In this document: positions 8,248-17,095 of the stretch, in pieces
Position numbering within the stretch: position 1 is the stretch's first letter
How the letters are laid out: each line of letters begins with the position of its first letter
Source: SHZL01 sp963708905
GTDB taxonomy: Bacteria; Pseudomonadota; Gammaproteobacteria; Xanthomonadales; SZUA-36
NCBI GenBank assembly: GCA_963708905.1
Contig: CAVPUV010000039.1
Coordinates: 33,737-97,736, forward strand
DNA length: 64,000 bases
Direction: 5' to 3'
Program-made: the position numbers and the translations under genes
The notes under the pieces: generated by a model
Databases searched by the model: none
What the model was told of the DNA's origin: nothing
The model's input: only the letters and a program-made list of their open reading frames with translations

Positions 8248-9219
8248 TCAGTTCAGTTTGGTCATTTCTCGCGCCGCCACGGGCGCCGGCAGAGGAATGT
8301 AGCCATCTTTCACCACCACATTCTGGCCGCTGCGGGAAAGCACCATGCGCAGGAACTCCGCGGTGATCGGGTCGAGCGCCTTGCCGGGCTCCCTGTTGAT
8401 GTAGATGTAAAGAAAACGCGCCAGCGGATAGGAGCCGTTGATCGCGTTTTCCGGCGTGGCGGCGACGAACGGCTTACCCGGCCCGCTGGCCAGCGGCACG
8501 GCGCGGACCGAGGACGTGGTATAGCCGATGCCCGAGTAGCCGATGCCATTGAGGGATGAACTTACCGATTGCACGACGGAAGCCGAGCCCGGCTGCTCGT
8601 TGACCGTGTTCTTGTAATCGCCTTTGCACAGGGCGTGTTCCTTGAAATATCCATAGGTCCCGGATACGGAATTACGGCCGTAGAGCTGGATGCTGCGGCC
8701 GGCCCAGGAACCGCTCAAATCGAGTTGCCCCCAATGGTCCAGGCCAGCGGGTGCACCACAGGTTCGGGTCGATGAAAAAATAGCGTCGATCTGTTGCAAG
8801 TTCAATCCTGCAATGGGATTGTCCTTGTGCACGAACACGGCCAGCGCATCGATGGCGACGGAAACGGGGGTTGGCTTGTAGCCTTGCTTCTTCTCAAATG
8901 CTTCGATTTCATTGTCCTTCATCAATCGGCTCATGGGACCCAGATTGGATGTGCCTTCCGTTAACGCCGGCGGTGCGGTGGAAGAGCCCGCCGCCTGGAT
9001 CTGAACGTTGACGTTCGGGTAGATGCGTTTGAATTCTTCTGCCCATAGGGTCATCAGGTTGGCCAGGGTGTCCGAACCAACGCTGGACAGATTGCCTGAA
9101 ACGCCGCTGACTTTTTCATATTCCGGCAAGGCGGTATCAACTTTTGCCTGCGCCTGTACCGCTACTGAAGCGAGCATGCCGAGCAAGCCGGAAAGTATGA
9201 CGGGAAAGGTAATTTTCAT
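8248..9219 (-). CDS. pstS: Periplasmic phosphate-binding protein PstS
   Basis: A 323-residue phosphate-binding protein of the ABC phosphate transporter. A Sec signal peptide occupies about residues 1-25 (ending VAVQAQA). Phosphate-contact segments of the family are visible: VGSDTLANL, AAGSSTAPPALTEGTSNLGPMSR (shortened: SSTAPPAL and GPMSR), and GRNSVSGTYGYF. The start is supported by GGAG 8 bases upstream of the ATG. No pstCAB or phoU follows; a terminator ends the gene, so the permease subunits must lie elsewhere. A well-matched Pho box lies 64 bases upstream. It belongs with phoBR and the neighbouring porin as a local phosphate-starvation module. Confidence 0.94.
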   Translation of the reverse strand: MKITFPVILSGLLGMLASVAVQAQAKVDTALPEYEKVSGVSGNLSSVGSDTLANLMTLWAEEFKRIYPNVNVQIQAAGSSTAPPALTEGTSNLGPMSRLMKDNEIEAFEKKQGYKPTPVSVAIDALAVFVHKDNPIAGLNLQQIDAIFSSTRTCGAPAGLDHWGQLDLSGSWAGRSIQLYGRNSVSGTYGYFKEHALCKGDYKNTVNEQPGSASVVQSVSSSLNGIGYSGIGYTTSSVRAVPLASGPGKPFVAATPENAINGSYPLARFLYIYINREPGKALDPITAEFLRMVLSRSGQNVVVKDGYIPLPAPVAAREMTKLN

Positions 9220-9282
9220 GTCTGTAACTCCGTGGCAAGAATGGCGTGGATGCGAAAACTGCCACAGATGTTAATTGGAGCA

Positions 9283-9301
9283 TGTGACAGTAGTGTTACA
9301 G
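9283..9301 (-). promoter_or_regulatory. Pho box upstream of pstS
   Basis: On the minus strand the site reads CTGTAACACTACTGTCACA, two CTGTNAC repeats on 11-base spacing as PhoB requires. A TAACAT -10-like element follows after about 9 bases. It lies between the phoR end and pstS. Confidence 0.8.
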
Positions 9302-9341
9302 TTCCTGAATGGCCTGATGCCGTAGATTACAGGATGTGAAT

Positions 9342-10661
9342 TCAGACTTGCCGATTCTGATTCTCATGTCGGGAATGGCCAGTCACGCTGCGCTCGCGAG
9401 GAAATACACAGACAAATTCACTACCTTCCCCCAGTTCGCTGCGGATGATCAGCCGGGCTTGGTGGGCGTTCATCACGTGCTTGACGATGGCCAGTCCCAG
9501 GCCCGTGCCGCCGGATTTTCGGGCCCGGTCCGAGCCTACGCGGTAAAAGCGCTCCGTCAACCGCGGCAGGTCGCGCTGAGGAATTCCTATGCCGGTGTCC
9601 TGCACGGAAAAACGCGGGCCTTCTGCGGAATCCCGCCACGAGACGGTTATGCTGCCTGCATCCGGCGTATAGCGGATTGCATTGATGATCAGATTGCGAA
9701 AAGCGCTTTCCACATCAGCAAAAATCCCGCTGAGCCACAAACCCGGCTCGATGTTGAAGTTCAATACGTGCCGGCCCTGGCTGATTTCCCCGGCCTGTTC
9801 CTTCAGTTGCTCCAACATGGCCGGGATATCGATTTCCCGCTCTTCACCCTGAATTTCATCACTCTGCAATCGGGACAGCTCGAGCAGGTCATCGAGCAGC
9901 GCCTTCATTTGCAGCGCCTGGGCATGCATGCGTTGCACCGCTTCCGCCACGTCGCGGGCGGAATGGTTTTGCAATAATTCGAGATAACCCAGCAACACCG
10001 TGACCGGGGTCCTGAGTTCGTGGGAAATATTGGCAACGAAGTCCCGCCGGATCTGCTCGAGGTTGTGGATATCAGTGATGTCACGCAGCACGATCAGCCT
10101 TTGATCCTGTTGAAAAGGAATAGCGGTGACCTGGAGCCACCGGTTGTCATTGACGGGCGAGGGCATTTCCAGTGTGTTGTTCGCCCGGTCTGCCGCAGAT
10201 AACCAGGCAGCAAAATCGGGATCGCGTAAGAGATTGGTGACAGCCTGCCCAAGGTCTTGCGGGACTTTCAGACCAAGCAGCGAAGTGGATGTGTCATTGC
10301 ACCAGGTGATCGTATCATCCGCATCGATGACCAGCGTGGCGTCCGGCAACGCATTGGTCAGACCTTGAAATTCGGCGATCATATTTTTGTAGCGCGACTC
10401 CTGTTGCCGTTTTTGCCGGTCAAGCGCCCGAATGCTGTCGAAAATTTCTGCCCAGATGCCGTAGCTCTCCGGCACGTCCTGTTGCGGGTGCTGCACCCAG
10501 CCGTGCAGGCGCCAGACATGCAACAGGTGCCATACCGCATAGCTTGCAAGGCCGATACTCATGGTCAGGACCGGGTGGCCTGTCAGCCAACCGGTCAAAA
10601 ACAGCAAGATGGCGGCGGCGGCAAATCTGCCGCCATGGAATTTCCAGTTGCGCACGGTCAT
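9342..10661 (-). CDS. phoR: Phosphate-regulon sensor histidine kinase PhoR
   Basis: A 439-residue membrane histidine kinase that phosphorylates PhoB when phosphate is scarce. Two close hydrophobic segments at about 12-50 form the membrane anchor, as in PhoR kinases lacking a large periplasmic domain. A PAS domain spans about 100-200. HisKA follows with FVANISHELRTPV (phospho-accepting histidine near 214), then the ATPase domain with an N box (NLIINAIRYTP), G1 box DTGIGIP and G2 box GTGLGLAIVKHV. It starts 32 bases after phoB on the same strand, forming a phoBR operon under the Pho box upstream of phoB. Confidence 0.95.
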   Translation of the reverse strand: MTVRNWKFHGGRFAAAAILLFLTGWLTGHPVLTMSIGLASYAVWHLLHVWRLHGWVQHPQQDVPESYGIWAEIFDSIRALDRQKRQQESRYKNMIAEFQGLTNALPDATLVIDADDTITWCNDTSTSLLGLKVPQDLGQAVTNLLRDPDFAAWLSAADRANNTLEMPSPVNDNRWLQVTAIPFQQDQRLIVLRDITDIHNLEQIRRDFVANISHELRTPVTVLLGYLELLQNHSARDVAEAVQRMHAQALQMKALLDDLLELSRLQSDEIQGEEREIDIPAMLEQLKEQAGEISQGRHVLNFNIEPGLWLSGIFADVESAFRNLIINAIRYTPDAGSITVSWRDSAEGPRFSVQDTGIGIPQRDLPRLTERFYRVGSDRARKSGGTGLGLAIVKHVMNAHQARLIIRSELGEGSEFVCVFPRERSVTGHSRHENQNRQV

Positions 10662-10693
10662 GGGCGCCGCCTATCGATTCCTGCTCATCGCTC

Positions 10694-11392
10694 TCAGTCT
10701 TCGGCCAGGAAACGGTAACCATAGCCGCGTACCGTTTGCAGATAGTGACTGACACCGGCAGGTTCGAGCGCTTTTCTCAGCCGGCGGATATGCACATCGA
10801 CAGTGCGCTCTTCGAGGTACGTGTTAGCACCCCACACGTGATCCAGTAATTGTCCCCGGCTGTACGCGCGCCCTGCGTGCGACATGAAAAATTCCAGCAG
10901 GCGATACTCTGTCGGCCCCAGATGTATTTCTCCGCCTCTATGGCTTGCGCGCCGGGAAATCGTGTCCAGCAGGAGTTCTTCGGCGAAGATCTGACCCTGG
11001 TTGTCGGCGGGCGTGCTGCGCCGCAACACCGCGCGGATGCGCGCCAGCAGTTCCCGTGGAGAAAAGGGCTTGATGACATAATCGTCGGTACCGGCTTCAA
11101 GACCGCTGACCTTGTCGTCTTCGGACACCCGGGCCGTAAGCATGATGATGGGTATTTCCTCAGTGAGAGGTTCGCGCCGCAGACGCCGCGTTAATTCGAT
11201 GCCGCTTACTCCGGGCATCATCCAGTCCAGAAGAATGATATCAGGACGAAGCCTGCTGATGGACTCGAGTGCTTCGCGGGCGTCAGCGGCCAGCTGCACC
11301 TGCATACCGGCCCGCTCCAGCGCAAAGGCAATCATTTCCCGAATGGCTGCTTCGTCATCGACCACCAGGACCTGGGGCTGATTTGTGCTCAC
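10694..11392 (-). CDS. phoB: Phosphate-regulon response regulator PhoB
   Basis: A 232-residue OmpR/PhoB-type regulator. The receiver domain (1-120) has the acidic pair DDE at about 12-14, the phospho-accepting aspartate near 56 in LLDWMMPG and the conserved lysine in YVIKPFS. The C-terminal winged helix (about 135-230) includes GPTEYRLLEFF and TVDVHIRRLRKAL, characteristic of DNA-binding PhoB. The start is GTG, since the nearby ATG codons run into TGA. The gene has its own promoter, with a Pho box and TATAAT upstream, implying positive autoregulation. phoR follows directly. Confidence 0.96.
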   Translation of the reverse strand: MSTNQPQVLVVDDEAAIREMIAFALERAGMQVQLAADAREALESISRLRPDIILLDWMMPGVSGIELTRRLRREPLTEEIPIIMLTARVSEDDKVSGLEAGTDDYVIKPFSPRELLARIRAVLRRSTPADNQGQIFAEELLLDTISRRASHRGGEIHLGPTEYRLLEFFMSHAGRAYSRGQLLDHVWGANTYLEERTVDVHIRRLRKALEPAGVSHYLQTVRGYGYRFLAED

Positions 11393-11422
11393 ATCGGCAT
11401 CCGCTGACTGTTGCTACAGCCC

Positions 11423-11455
11423 ATTATAGGCGGGCGTGTGACAGTTTGATGACAG
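11423..11455 (-). promoter_or_regulatory. Autoregulated phoB promoter with Pho box
   Basis: On the minus strand CTGTCATCAAACTGTCACA (11455-11437) is nearly identical to the PhoB consensus and is followed after 8 bases by a perfect TATAAT (11428-11423). The Pho box takes the place of a -35 element, the classic PhoB-activated layout. Confidence 0.9.
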
Positions 11456-11474
11456 AATGATTGTGTCGCTTATC

Positions 11475-13004
11475 TCACTGCGGCGCCGGCTCGCCCTTCA
11501 TTTCCGACTTGACCAGCTGGATCTGCAACTCGTTCAGGCGCGCCGTGATGCGCGCACGTTCGTAGTAGTCCAGGTCGTCGCGAACGGCCAGTTTCTGCAA
11601 CTGCGTGACTGCCTCAGGTGTGCCGCCGCGCAGAAAATAGGACTCGGCCATGGCTTCCTCGCCACGGATGTTGTCACCGGCCGAGTTGGCAGCGCGCGCA
11701 TACAGAACGTAGAGGGCGGGGTCGTCAGGGTGACTCAGCAATTGCTGCCGTAACACCACGCTGGCGGTCTCCGCCCGCCCGGGTATGTTGTCGTGCAGCA
11801 GCGCATCACTGTAGGCCATGGAGATGGCATGATTACCCGGAAAATTCTGATACAGGTCTGACAGCCGCTGCAGGGCATCATCCACGTGGTCGGTTTCCAC
11901 ATCCAGGGCGGCCAACTGGACTTCATACGCGAGTTGCTGCTGACCGCCATCCATCAGCCTGGCCAGTATCCTTCGTGCTTCAGTAAAGTCGCCCTTGCGT
12001 TGCACGGTGATGGCGATGCCGTAGTCCACCGCATCCCTCTCGGCCTCACTGAGGTCGTCACGCTGCTGGCGAAAGCGGAAATACTTCAAAGCCGTATCCG
12101 GGTAGGTCTCACCGGTGGCGCGTAACCTGGCCTGCATCAGGTAAAAATCCCTGCCATCGGCAGGGGCTGGGACCGGCAAGTTCTGTGCCCGGTCATTGGC
12201 CTCCGCGATCCGGCTTGTTGTCACGGGGTGGGTGCGCAGGAATTCCGGCGGCCCTTCGCCCATGGCCCTGGTGATGTGGCTCATTTTTTCAAAAAACTCG
12301 CCCATGCCGTTTGGGTCGTAACCTGCGTTGGCCAGGGTCTGGATGCCAATGCGGTCGGCTTCGGTTTCATTCTGCCGGGTGAAATAGATCTGAGCCTGTT
12401 GGGCGGCCGCCGTGCCACTCAGCAATGCACCCTGGATGGCTTCACCGCTGCCGCCACCCGCCAGCACCAGGCCCAGCATGGCCAGCGCCAGCGGAATACT
12501 CATGGACTGGGAGTTTTCAATGGCGCGGTATAGATGCTGCTGCGTGATGTGTGCGATTTCATGCGCCAGCACACCTGCCACTTCATTTTCATTATCAGCA
12601 GCCAGGATCAGTCCGGTGTAAAGCGCCACGACGCCACCAGGGGCGGCGAAGGCATTGACCACCGGCTGGTCGATAACGGTGAAGGTGAACTGTTTGTCCG
12701 GGCGGTCGCTGTGCGCCACCAGCCGGAAGCCCATGTCCTGGAAATAAGCGCTAATCAATGGATCTTCGTTCAGTACTTCATAGGCGCGCATTTGACGCAC
12801 CAGCGCCTTGGCGTATTCTTCTTCCTCTTTGCGTGACAGGATCAGGTCCGCCGAAGCACCCATGTCGGGTAAGGCCACGCGCTCATTCTGCGCCACGCTA
12901 CCGTAGCTGATGGCAAGAGTTGCCACGGTAACCGCAATACGGGTCATATTGTGTTTTGCAAGCTTGAACATCTGGGCGTCTTTTCCGCTGAAGCTGTCGC
13001 TCAT
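11475..13004 (-). CDS. bepA: BepA-type M48 periplasmic metalloprotease with TPR
   Basis: A 509-residue M48 peptidase with C-terminal tetratricopeptide repeats, like E. coli BepA (YfgC), which helps assemble LptD and degrades stalled outer-membrane proteins. The signal-type hydrophobic stretch lies at about 19-38. The zinc motif HEIAH is at about 148-152 with the third ligand in NETEADRIG. TPR-like helices fill about 290-500. Two starts are possible, ATG 13004 or ATG 12971 (beginning MFKLAKHN); the latter gives a more normal signal peptide. It sits beside an AI-2E/PerM family gene, with bcp and dapA further on, the same neighbourhood as in enterics. Confidence 0.9.
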   Translation of the reverse strand: MSDSFSGKDAQMFKLAKHNMTRIAVTVATLAISYGSVAQNERVALPDMGASADLILSRKEEEEYAKALVRQMRAYEVLNEDPLISAYFQDMGFRLVAHSDRPDKQFTFTVIDQPVVNAFAAPGGVVALYTGLILAADNENEVAGVLAHEIAHITQQHLYRAIENSQSMSIPLALAMLGLVLAGGGSGEAIQGALLSGTAAAQQAQIYFTRQNETEADRIGIQTLANAGYDPNGMGEFFEKMSHITRAMGEGPPEFLRTHPVTTSRIAEANDRAQNLPVPAPADGRDFYLMQARLRATGETYPDTALKYFRFRQQRDDLSEAERDAVDYGIAITVQRKGDFTEARRILARLMDGGQQQLAYEVQLAALDVETDHVDDALQRLSDLYQNFPGNHAISMAYSDALLHDNIPGRAETASVVLRQQLLSHPDDPALYVLYARAANSAGDNIRGEEAMAESYFLRGGTPEAVTQLQKLAVRDDLDYYERARITARLNELQIQLVKSEMKGEPAPQ

Positions 13005-13350
13005 CAGACAGCAGGCCCATGTTACAGGTTCGTAGTCATAAGGAGCTGTAGTTTAACGTGAAGTTCATCAATACGGTCAAAGCTCGCTGTCTGCCATCGT
13101 CCGGCCGAGGAGCCGTTCGATGGCTTGTTGCATTGTAACAACATCCCTGTCCCGCATCAGCAACAGGAAGGATACCGTCGGGCCTGCGATGGCACGTGCA
13201 TGAAATTCATTGAGTGATTTAAATCAGTAACTTGTCCCGGTCTCGTGCGGTGTGGCCGCAAATGCCCGGATGTGCCTGGCGGGATCATTGACACGGTGTT
13301 GTATTCCTGCCATATTTCACCCCGTATCAAGTCAAATCAGTGTGATATGA
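13005..13350. other. Intergenic region between bepA and the barrel gene
   Basis: This 346-base region between divergent genes has no coding content I can support. It holds an FNR-like palindrome at 13214-13227 and an imperfect TTGTT/AACAA inverted repeat near 13124-13140. It must include the promoters of both flanking genes, but no consensus sigma-70 pair stood out. Confidence 0.5.
13214..13227. promoter_or_regulatory. FNR/Anr-like palindrome
   Basis: GTGATTTAAATCAG matches the FNR/Anr consensus TTGAT-N4-ATCAA at 8 of 10 fixed positions. It lies 124 bases upstream of the barrel gene. Binding is unproven. Confidence 0.3.
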
Positions 13351-14547
13351 GTGCGGGGACTGCAAATAAAATTTAGCAGCTTGATAGCAATCCTGATCGG
13401 TCTGACGCCTTGTGCGGCCAGCGCCCAAGGAGTGGGTTTGCCCATTGCCAGCTATGTTGCCGGCGGTGCTGGTCTGACTTCATTTTATGTTCTGGGTTTT
13501 GAGCTTGGGCCCTGGCAGGAATACCTCGCCCAGGAGTTGACCCCGAGCTATATGCTTGCGGATGACGCCACACCGGTGCGTGTCAGCTGGTTACGCTACA
13601 GCGATGTGAAGATCTTGCCCGACTTCGCGGGTTATCTGGGATCGGAGCCGGACACTTATTTCAACCTGAACGTCGAATGGCAATCTTCCCGGCAGTATGT
13701 CGCTGTCCAGCCGGATGCCGATGCGCAGTTCGCGGGCACACTGTTTGAACGGAAGTATTTTTCGCCTGGCTTTGAGCAGCATCTGAACGACAATGGTGTA
13801 CTGGGTGTGGCCGCGGTCATTGCGTATCAGCGCTACAGCGCAGCCAATCTGGGTTTGTCGTCAGTAACCACACCCGACAACGCATTCTTTCCGGGTTCGC
13901 GTCTGGTTCCCAATGAAGAATCCGGTTATGGCACGGGTGTCCGTCTGGCTCTGCGCCAGGAAATGTTTCATGGTTTTGCGTTCGAAACTGCGTTCCAGTC
14001 ACGCATCGACATGGATGAGTTCGCCGCCTTTCGCGGGGTGTATTCAAACGCGGCCGATCTTGACATCCCGGCACGCGCGCGGGTCGGTCTGGATTTCAAA
14101 ACTGGTGGACGTTCGTCGCTCAATGTAGCGATCGAACGCGTGTTATACAGCGACATCAATGCTTTTCCCAGCCGCTTCTTGCCCAATCGCTTTCTCTCCT
14201 TGCTTGGCGACTCTACCAGTCCGTCATTTGCCTGGGAGGACCTGACGGTTTACAGCGTTGGCTGGACATGGAGCGACGGCGCCGATGAGCAGTGGCAGAT
14301 TGAGTTCACAACCCGGCCGCAACCTTCTCCATCTTCCGTGTTGCTCAGACAGGCTCTGGAAAGCGATTTGGCCAATAGCGCCATGACCATCGGCTACTTA
14401 CGCCGCACGGGCCGGACCAGCCATCTGAACTTCAATGCGGCCTATGCCCCTTCTGAATACGCGTTTGGCGGCAGTGTCCTGGGCATTACGACCGACAATC
14501 TGGATCAGCGCATTGAAGTCGAGGCACTCTGGACTTTTGCTTTCTGA
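13351..14547 (+). CDS. Outer-membrane beta-barrel protein, FadL-like C-terminus
   Basis: A 398-residue predicted outer-membrane protein of uncertain family. An N-terminal signal peptide (about 1-25, ending CAASAQ) is followed by amphipathic strands and a terminal phenylalanine (ALWTFAF), the usual barrel insertion signal. The region near 265-310, with YSDI and FAWEDLTVYSVGWTW, recalls the conserved segment of FadL/OmpP1-type long-chain fatty-acid channels, but the typical N-terminal plug motif is not evident. A GTG start is used; no strong ribosome site precedes it, and a later TTG at 13381 would shorten the signal too much. It stands alone between bepA and an AI-2E family gene. Function is not assigned. 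Confidence 0.7.
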   Translation: MRGLQIKFSSLIAILIGLTPCAASAQGVGLPIASYVAGGAGLTSFYVLGFELGPWQEYLAQELTPSYMLADDATPVRVSWLRYSDVKILPDFAGYLGSEPDTYFNLNVEWQSSRQYVAVQPDADAQFAGTLFERKYFSPGFEQHLNDNGVLGVAAVIAYQRYSAANLGLSSVTTPDNAFFPGSRLVPNEESGYGTGVRLALRQEMFHGFAFETAFQSRIDMDEFAAFRGVYSNAADLDIPARARVGLDFKTGGRSSLNVAIERVLYSDINAFPSRFLPNRFLSLLGDSTSPSFAWEDLTVYSVGWTWSDGADEQWQIEFTTRPQPSPSSVLLRQALESDLANSAMTIGYLRRTGRTSHLNFNAAYAPSEYAFGGSVLGITTDNLDQRIEVEALWTFAF

Positions 14548-14620
14548 TATCCCGTCACTCCGGTCTGAACCACAGGCCATATAATTTCTTTACGCGCCAG
14601 GACAGGAATGCCCTGGCAGG

Positions 14621-15730
14621 GTGAGGGGAAGCCGCTTGGAACTGCTGAAGAACTGGTTTAAACGATCTTTTTCCGACCCCCAGGTCGTGATCCTGGGAGT
14701 TGTTCTCCTTATTGGTTTCGCGGTTATTATCGGTCTGGGAAATTGGCTGGCGCCATTGTTTGCCGGTCTGGTCATCGCCTATTTGCTGGAAGCGGTGGTC
14801 GCTGCCCTGCAGCGGCTTGGCCTACCCAGATTGCCGGCGGTCATACTGGTGTTCCTGGTATTCATGGCCCTGATGTTGTTTCTGTTGCTGGGGTTCGTGC
14901 CGAAAATATTGCGTCAGCTCACTCAATTGGTGCAACAGTTTCCTGACTACCTGGTACAAGGCCAGGACTTGCTGAAACATCTTCCGGAAAAGTATCCCCA
15001 GCTGGTCTCGGAGGAGCAGGTGCAGACATTGATGGGTAGCCTGGGACAGGAAATGGCAAACACTGGCCAGCAACTCCTGACCTGGTCCCTGTCTTCTGTT
15101 GCGGTGGTAGTCGGTTTGGTCGTTTTCCTGGTGCTGGTTCCGGTTCTCGTGTTCTTCTTTCTGAAGGACAAAGAATTGATGATCCGCTGGTTCTTGGGTT
15201 TGCTGCCGCCGGAACGCTCATTGGTGACCGAGGTTTGGGCCGAGGCCGAAATGCAGATCGCCAATTACGTGCGCGGCAAGGTGACGCAGATATTTATTGT
15301 CGGATCGGTTACCTATATCACCTTCATTCTGTTGGGGCTGCAATACTCGGCCCTGCTGGCCACACTGGTCGGGTTTTCGGTGCTCATTCCCTATATTGGG
15401 CCAGCGGTTGTTACCCTGCCGATTGCGCTGGTGGCTTACTTTCAGTACGGATGGGGCTGGGAATTCGGCCAGGTCCTGATTGCCTATGGCGTGATCCAGG
15501 CGCTGGATGGCAACGTGCTGGTGCCACTGCTGTTTTCCGAGGTGGTCAACCTGCATCCGGTTGCCATTATCCTTGCCATACTGGTTTTCGGTGGCATGTG
15601 GGGGTTCTGGGGAATTTTTTTCGCCATTCCGTTGGCCACCCTGGTGCAGGCGATTTTGCGCGCCTGGCCCCGTCATGGGTTGGTGGAACACAAACTGGAA
15701 TTACAAAGCCGCGGAAGCGAAATCAGCTAG
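14621..15730 (+). CDS. AI-2E transporter family membrane protein (PerM-like)
   Basis: A 369-residue polytopic inner-membrane protein of the AI-2E/UPF0118 family. Hydrophobic segments occur near 25-65, 72-95, 158-185 and 230-345, with the family pattern of an internal soluble segment (about 95-155) and a C-terminal GGMWGFWGIFFAIPLATL. Members include AI-2 exporters and sodium/proton antiporters; PerM itself has no certain substrate. The open frame begins at a GTG (14621), but a TTG at 14636 preceded by GAGGGGAAG gives a cleaner N-terminus (MELLKNWF). It converges with the PhoH2 gene without overlapping it. Confidence 0.88.
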   Translation: MRGSRLELLKNWFKRSFSDPQVVILGVVLLIGFAVIIGLGNWLAPLFAGLVIAYLLEAVVAALQRLGLPRLPAVILVFLVFMALMLFLLLGFVPKILRQLTQLVQQFPDYLVQGQDLLKHLPEKYPQLVSEEQVQTLMGSLGQEMANTGQQLLTWSLSSVAVVVGLVVFLVLVPVLVFFFLKDKELMIRWFLGLLPPERSLVTEVWAEAEMQIANYVRGKVTQIFIVGSVTYITFILLGLQYSALLATLVGFSVLIPYIGPAVVTLPIALVAYFQYGWGWEFGQVLIAYGVIQALDGNVLVPLLFSEVVNLHPVAIILAILVFGGMWGFWGIFFAIPLATLVQAILRAWPRHGLVEHKLELQSRGSEIS

Positions 15731-17095
15731 GCGCGAGCGTTCACCGCGCCGCAGTGTGATGTGCCCTGCATGCGCCCAGTCCTTGAACCGGTCCACAGCG
15801 AAGGTCAATCCCGAAGTGGTTTCCGTCAGGTAGGGTGTGTCGATTTGTTCGACGTTTCCCAGACAGACCATTTTGGTTCCGGGACCCGCGCGTGTCACCA
15901 GGGCTTTCATCTGTTTCGGCGTGATGTTTTGTGCTTCGTCGATGATGACGAAACGGTTTAGGAATGTCCGGCCGCGCATGAAGTTCAGGGCGCGTATTTT
16001 TACCCGGCTCGCCAGTAAATCGTTGGTCGCGGCCCGGCCCCATTCGCCGCCCTCTTGCGGTTGGGTGAGAACTTCGAGGTTGTCGGTCAAAGCCCCCATC
16101 CACGGGGTCATTTTTTCTTCCTCAGTTCCAGGCAGGTAACCGATGTCTTCGCCGATGGGAACGGTGGCCCGGGTTACGATGATCTCTCTATAGCGTTTCT
16201 CATCCATGGTCAGCGCCAGGCCGGCGGCCAGGGTCAAAAGAGTCTTGCCCGTACCGGCAGTGCCCATCAACGTGACAAAATCGATGTCCGGATCCATCAG
16301 CAGGTTGAGGGCGAAATTCTGCTCGCGATTACGCGCATGAACACCCCATACATTTTTGTGACCCGGATAATAGTCGTCAGCCAGTTGCAGCTTGACCAGG
16401 GTCTTGTCCAGACCTTTCACGATGGCCTCGACGCCGCTGTCCTCGCCAATGGAAACGCACTGGTTTGGGTACCAGCCACTTTCTCCTTTCAGGTTAAAAC
16501 GATAATAAGTCTTTCCACCCTCATTCCAGGATTCCAGTTCCGGGTAAGCCTCCCAGAAATCTGCTGCATGGTTGCGCGTGCCGCGGTACAAAAGGCTGAG
16601 ATCATCCAATGCCCGGTCGTTGTAATAATCTTCGGCCTGTACGCCCAGAATAGCGGCTTTGATTCGCAGGTTGATGTCTTTCGAAACGAGTATGATCTTG
16701 CGTGTGCCATCCGCTTTTTGCAGCGCCAAGGCGGTACTGAGAATTTCATTGTCAGCGAACGAACCATCGCGCAACAGGCTGGAGTGGGACTCGGGCATGC
16801 TGGTCTGGAAAAACAGTTTGCCACTGCTTTTGGAGAGATCAAGCCCATCCGGAACGATCAGGTCAAGCCCATCATCAAGATGACTTACTTCCTGGCGCTC
16901 CATCATTTCGCCGATGAAACGGCTGACTTGCCTCACGTTACGGGCGACTTCGGACAAGCCTTTCTTTGCTGCATCGAGTTCTTCCAGCACCATCATGGGC
17001 AGAAAAACGTCGTGTTCTTCGAATTGGTACAACGCGGTAGGGTCATGCATCAACACATTGGTGTCGATGATGTACAGGCGTTTTTCACTTCCCAT
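15701..17095 (-). CDS. PhoH2-type PIN-ATPase protein
   Basis: A 464-residue fusion of an N-terminal PIN domain (about 1-130, starting YIIDTNVLMHDPTAL with the first catalytic aspartate) and a C-terminal PhoH ATPase domain with Walker A GTAGTGKTLL and Walker B FVIIDEAQNITPKQM. PhoH2 proteins are RNA helicase/RNases in studied bacteria. The ATG at 17095 was chosen because the PIN motif follows at once; the frame remains open upstream only over the bcp coding region. The 3' end overlaps the AI-2E gene by 30 bases, and the start overlaps the end of bcp by 11 bases, suggesting a bcp-phoH2 operon. Despite the name, no Pho box is seen nearby. Confidence 0.9.
   Translation of the reverse strand: MGSEKRLYIIDTNVLMHDPTALYQFEEHDVFLPMMVLEELDAAKKGLSEVARNVRQVSRFIGEMMERQEVSHLDDGLDLIVPDGLDLSKSSGKLFFQTSMPESHSSLLRDGSFADNEILSTALALQKADGTRKIILVSKDINLRIKAAILGVQAEDYYNDRALDDLSLLYRGTRNHAADFWEAYPELESWNEGGKTYYRFNLKGESGWYPNQCVSIGEDSGVEAIVKGLDKTLVKLQLADDYYPGHKNVWGVHARNREQNFALNLLMDPDIDFVTLMGTAGTGKTLLTLAAGLALTMDEKRYREIIVTRATVPIGEDIGYLPGTEEEKMTPWMGALTDNLEVLTQPQEGGEWGRAATNDLLASRVKIRALNFMRGRTFLNRFVIIDEAQNITPKQMKALVTRAGPGTKMVCLGNVEQIDTPYLTETTSGLTFAVDRFKDWAHAGHITLRRGERSRLADFASAAL

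Noticed and set aside
15701..17095. PhoH2 as part of the phosphate regulon
   Set aside because: No Pho box lies upstream of it or of bcp; PhoH2 members are often unrelated to phosphate control.
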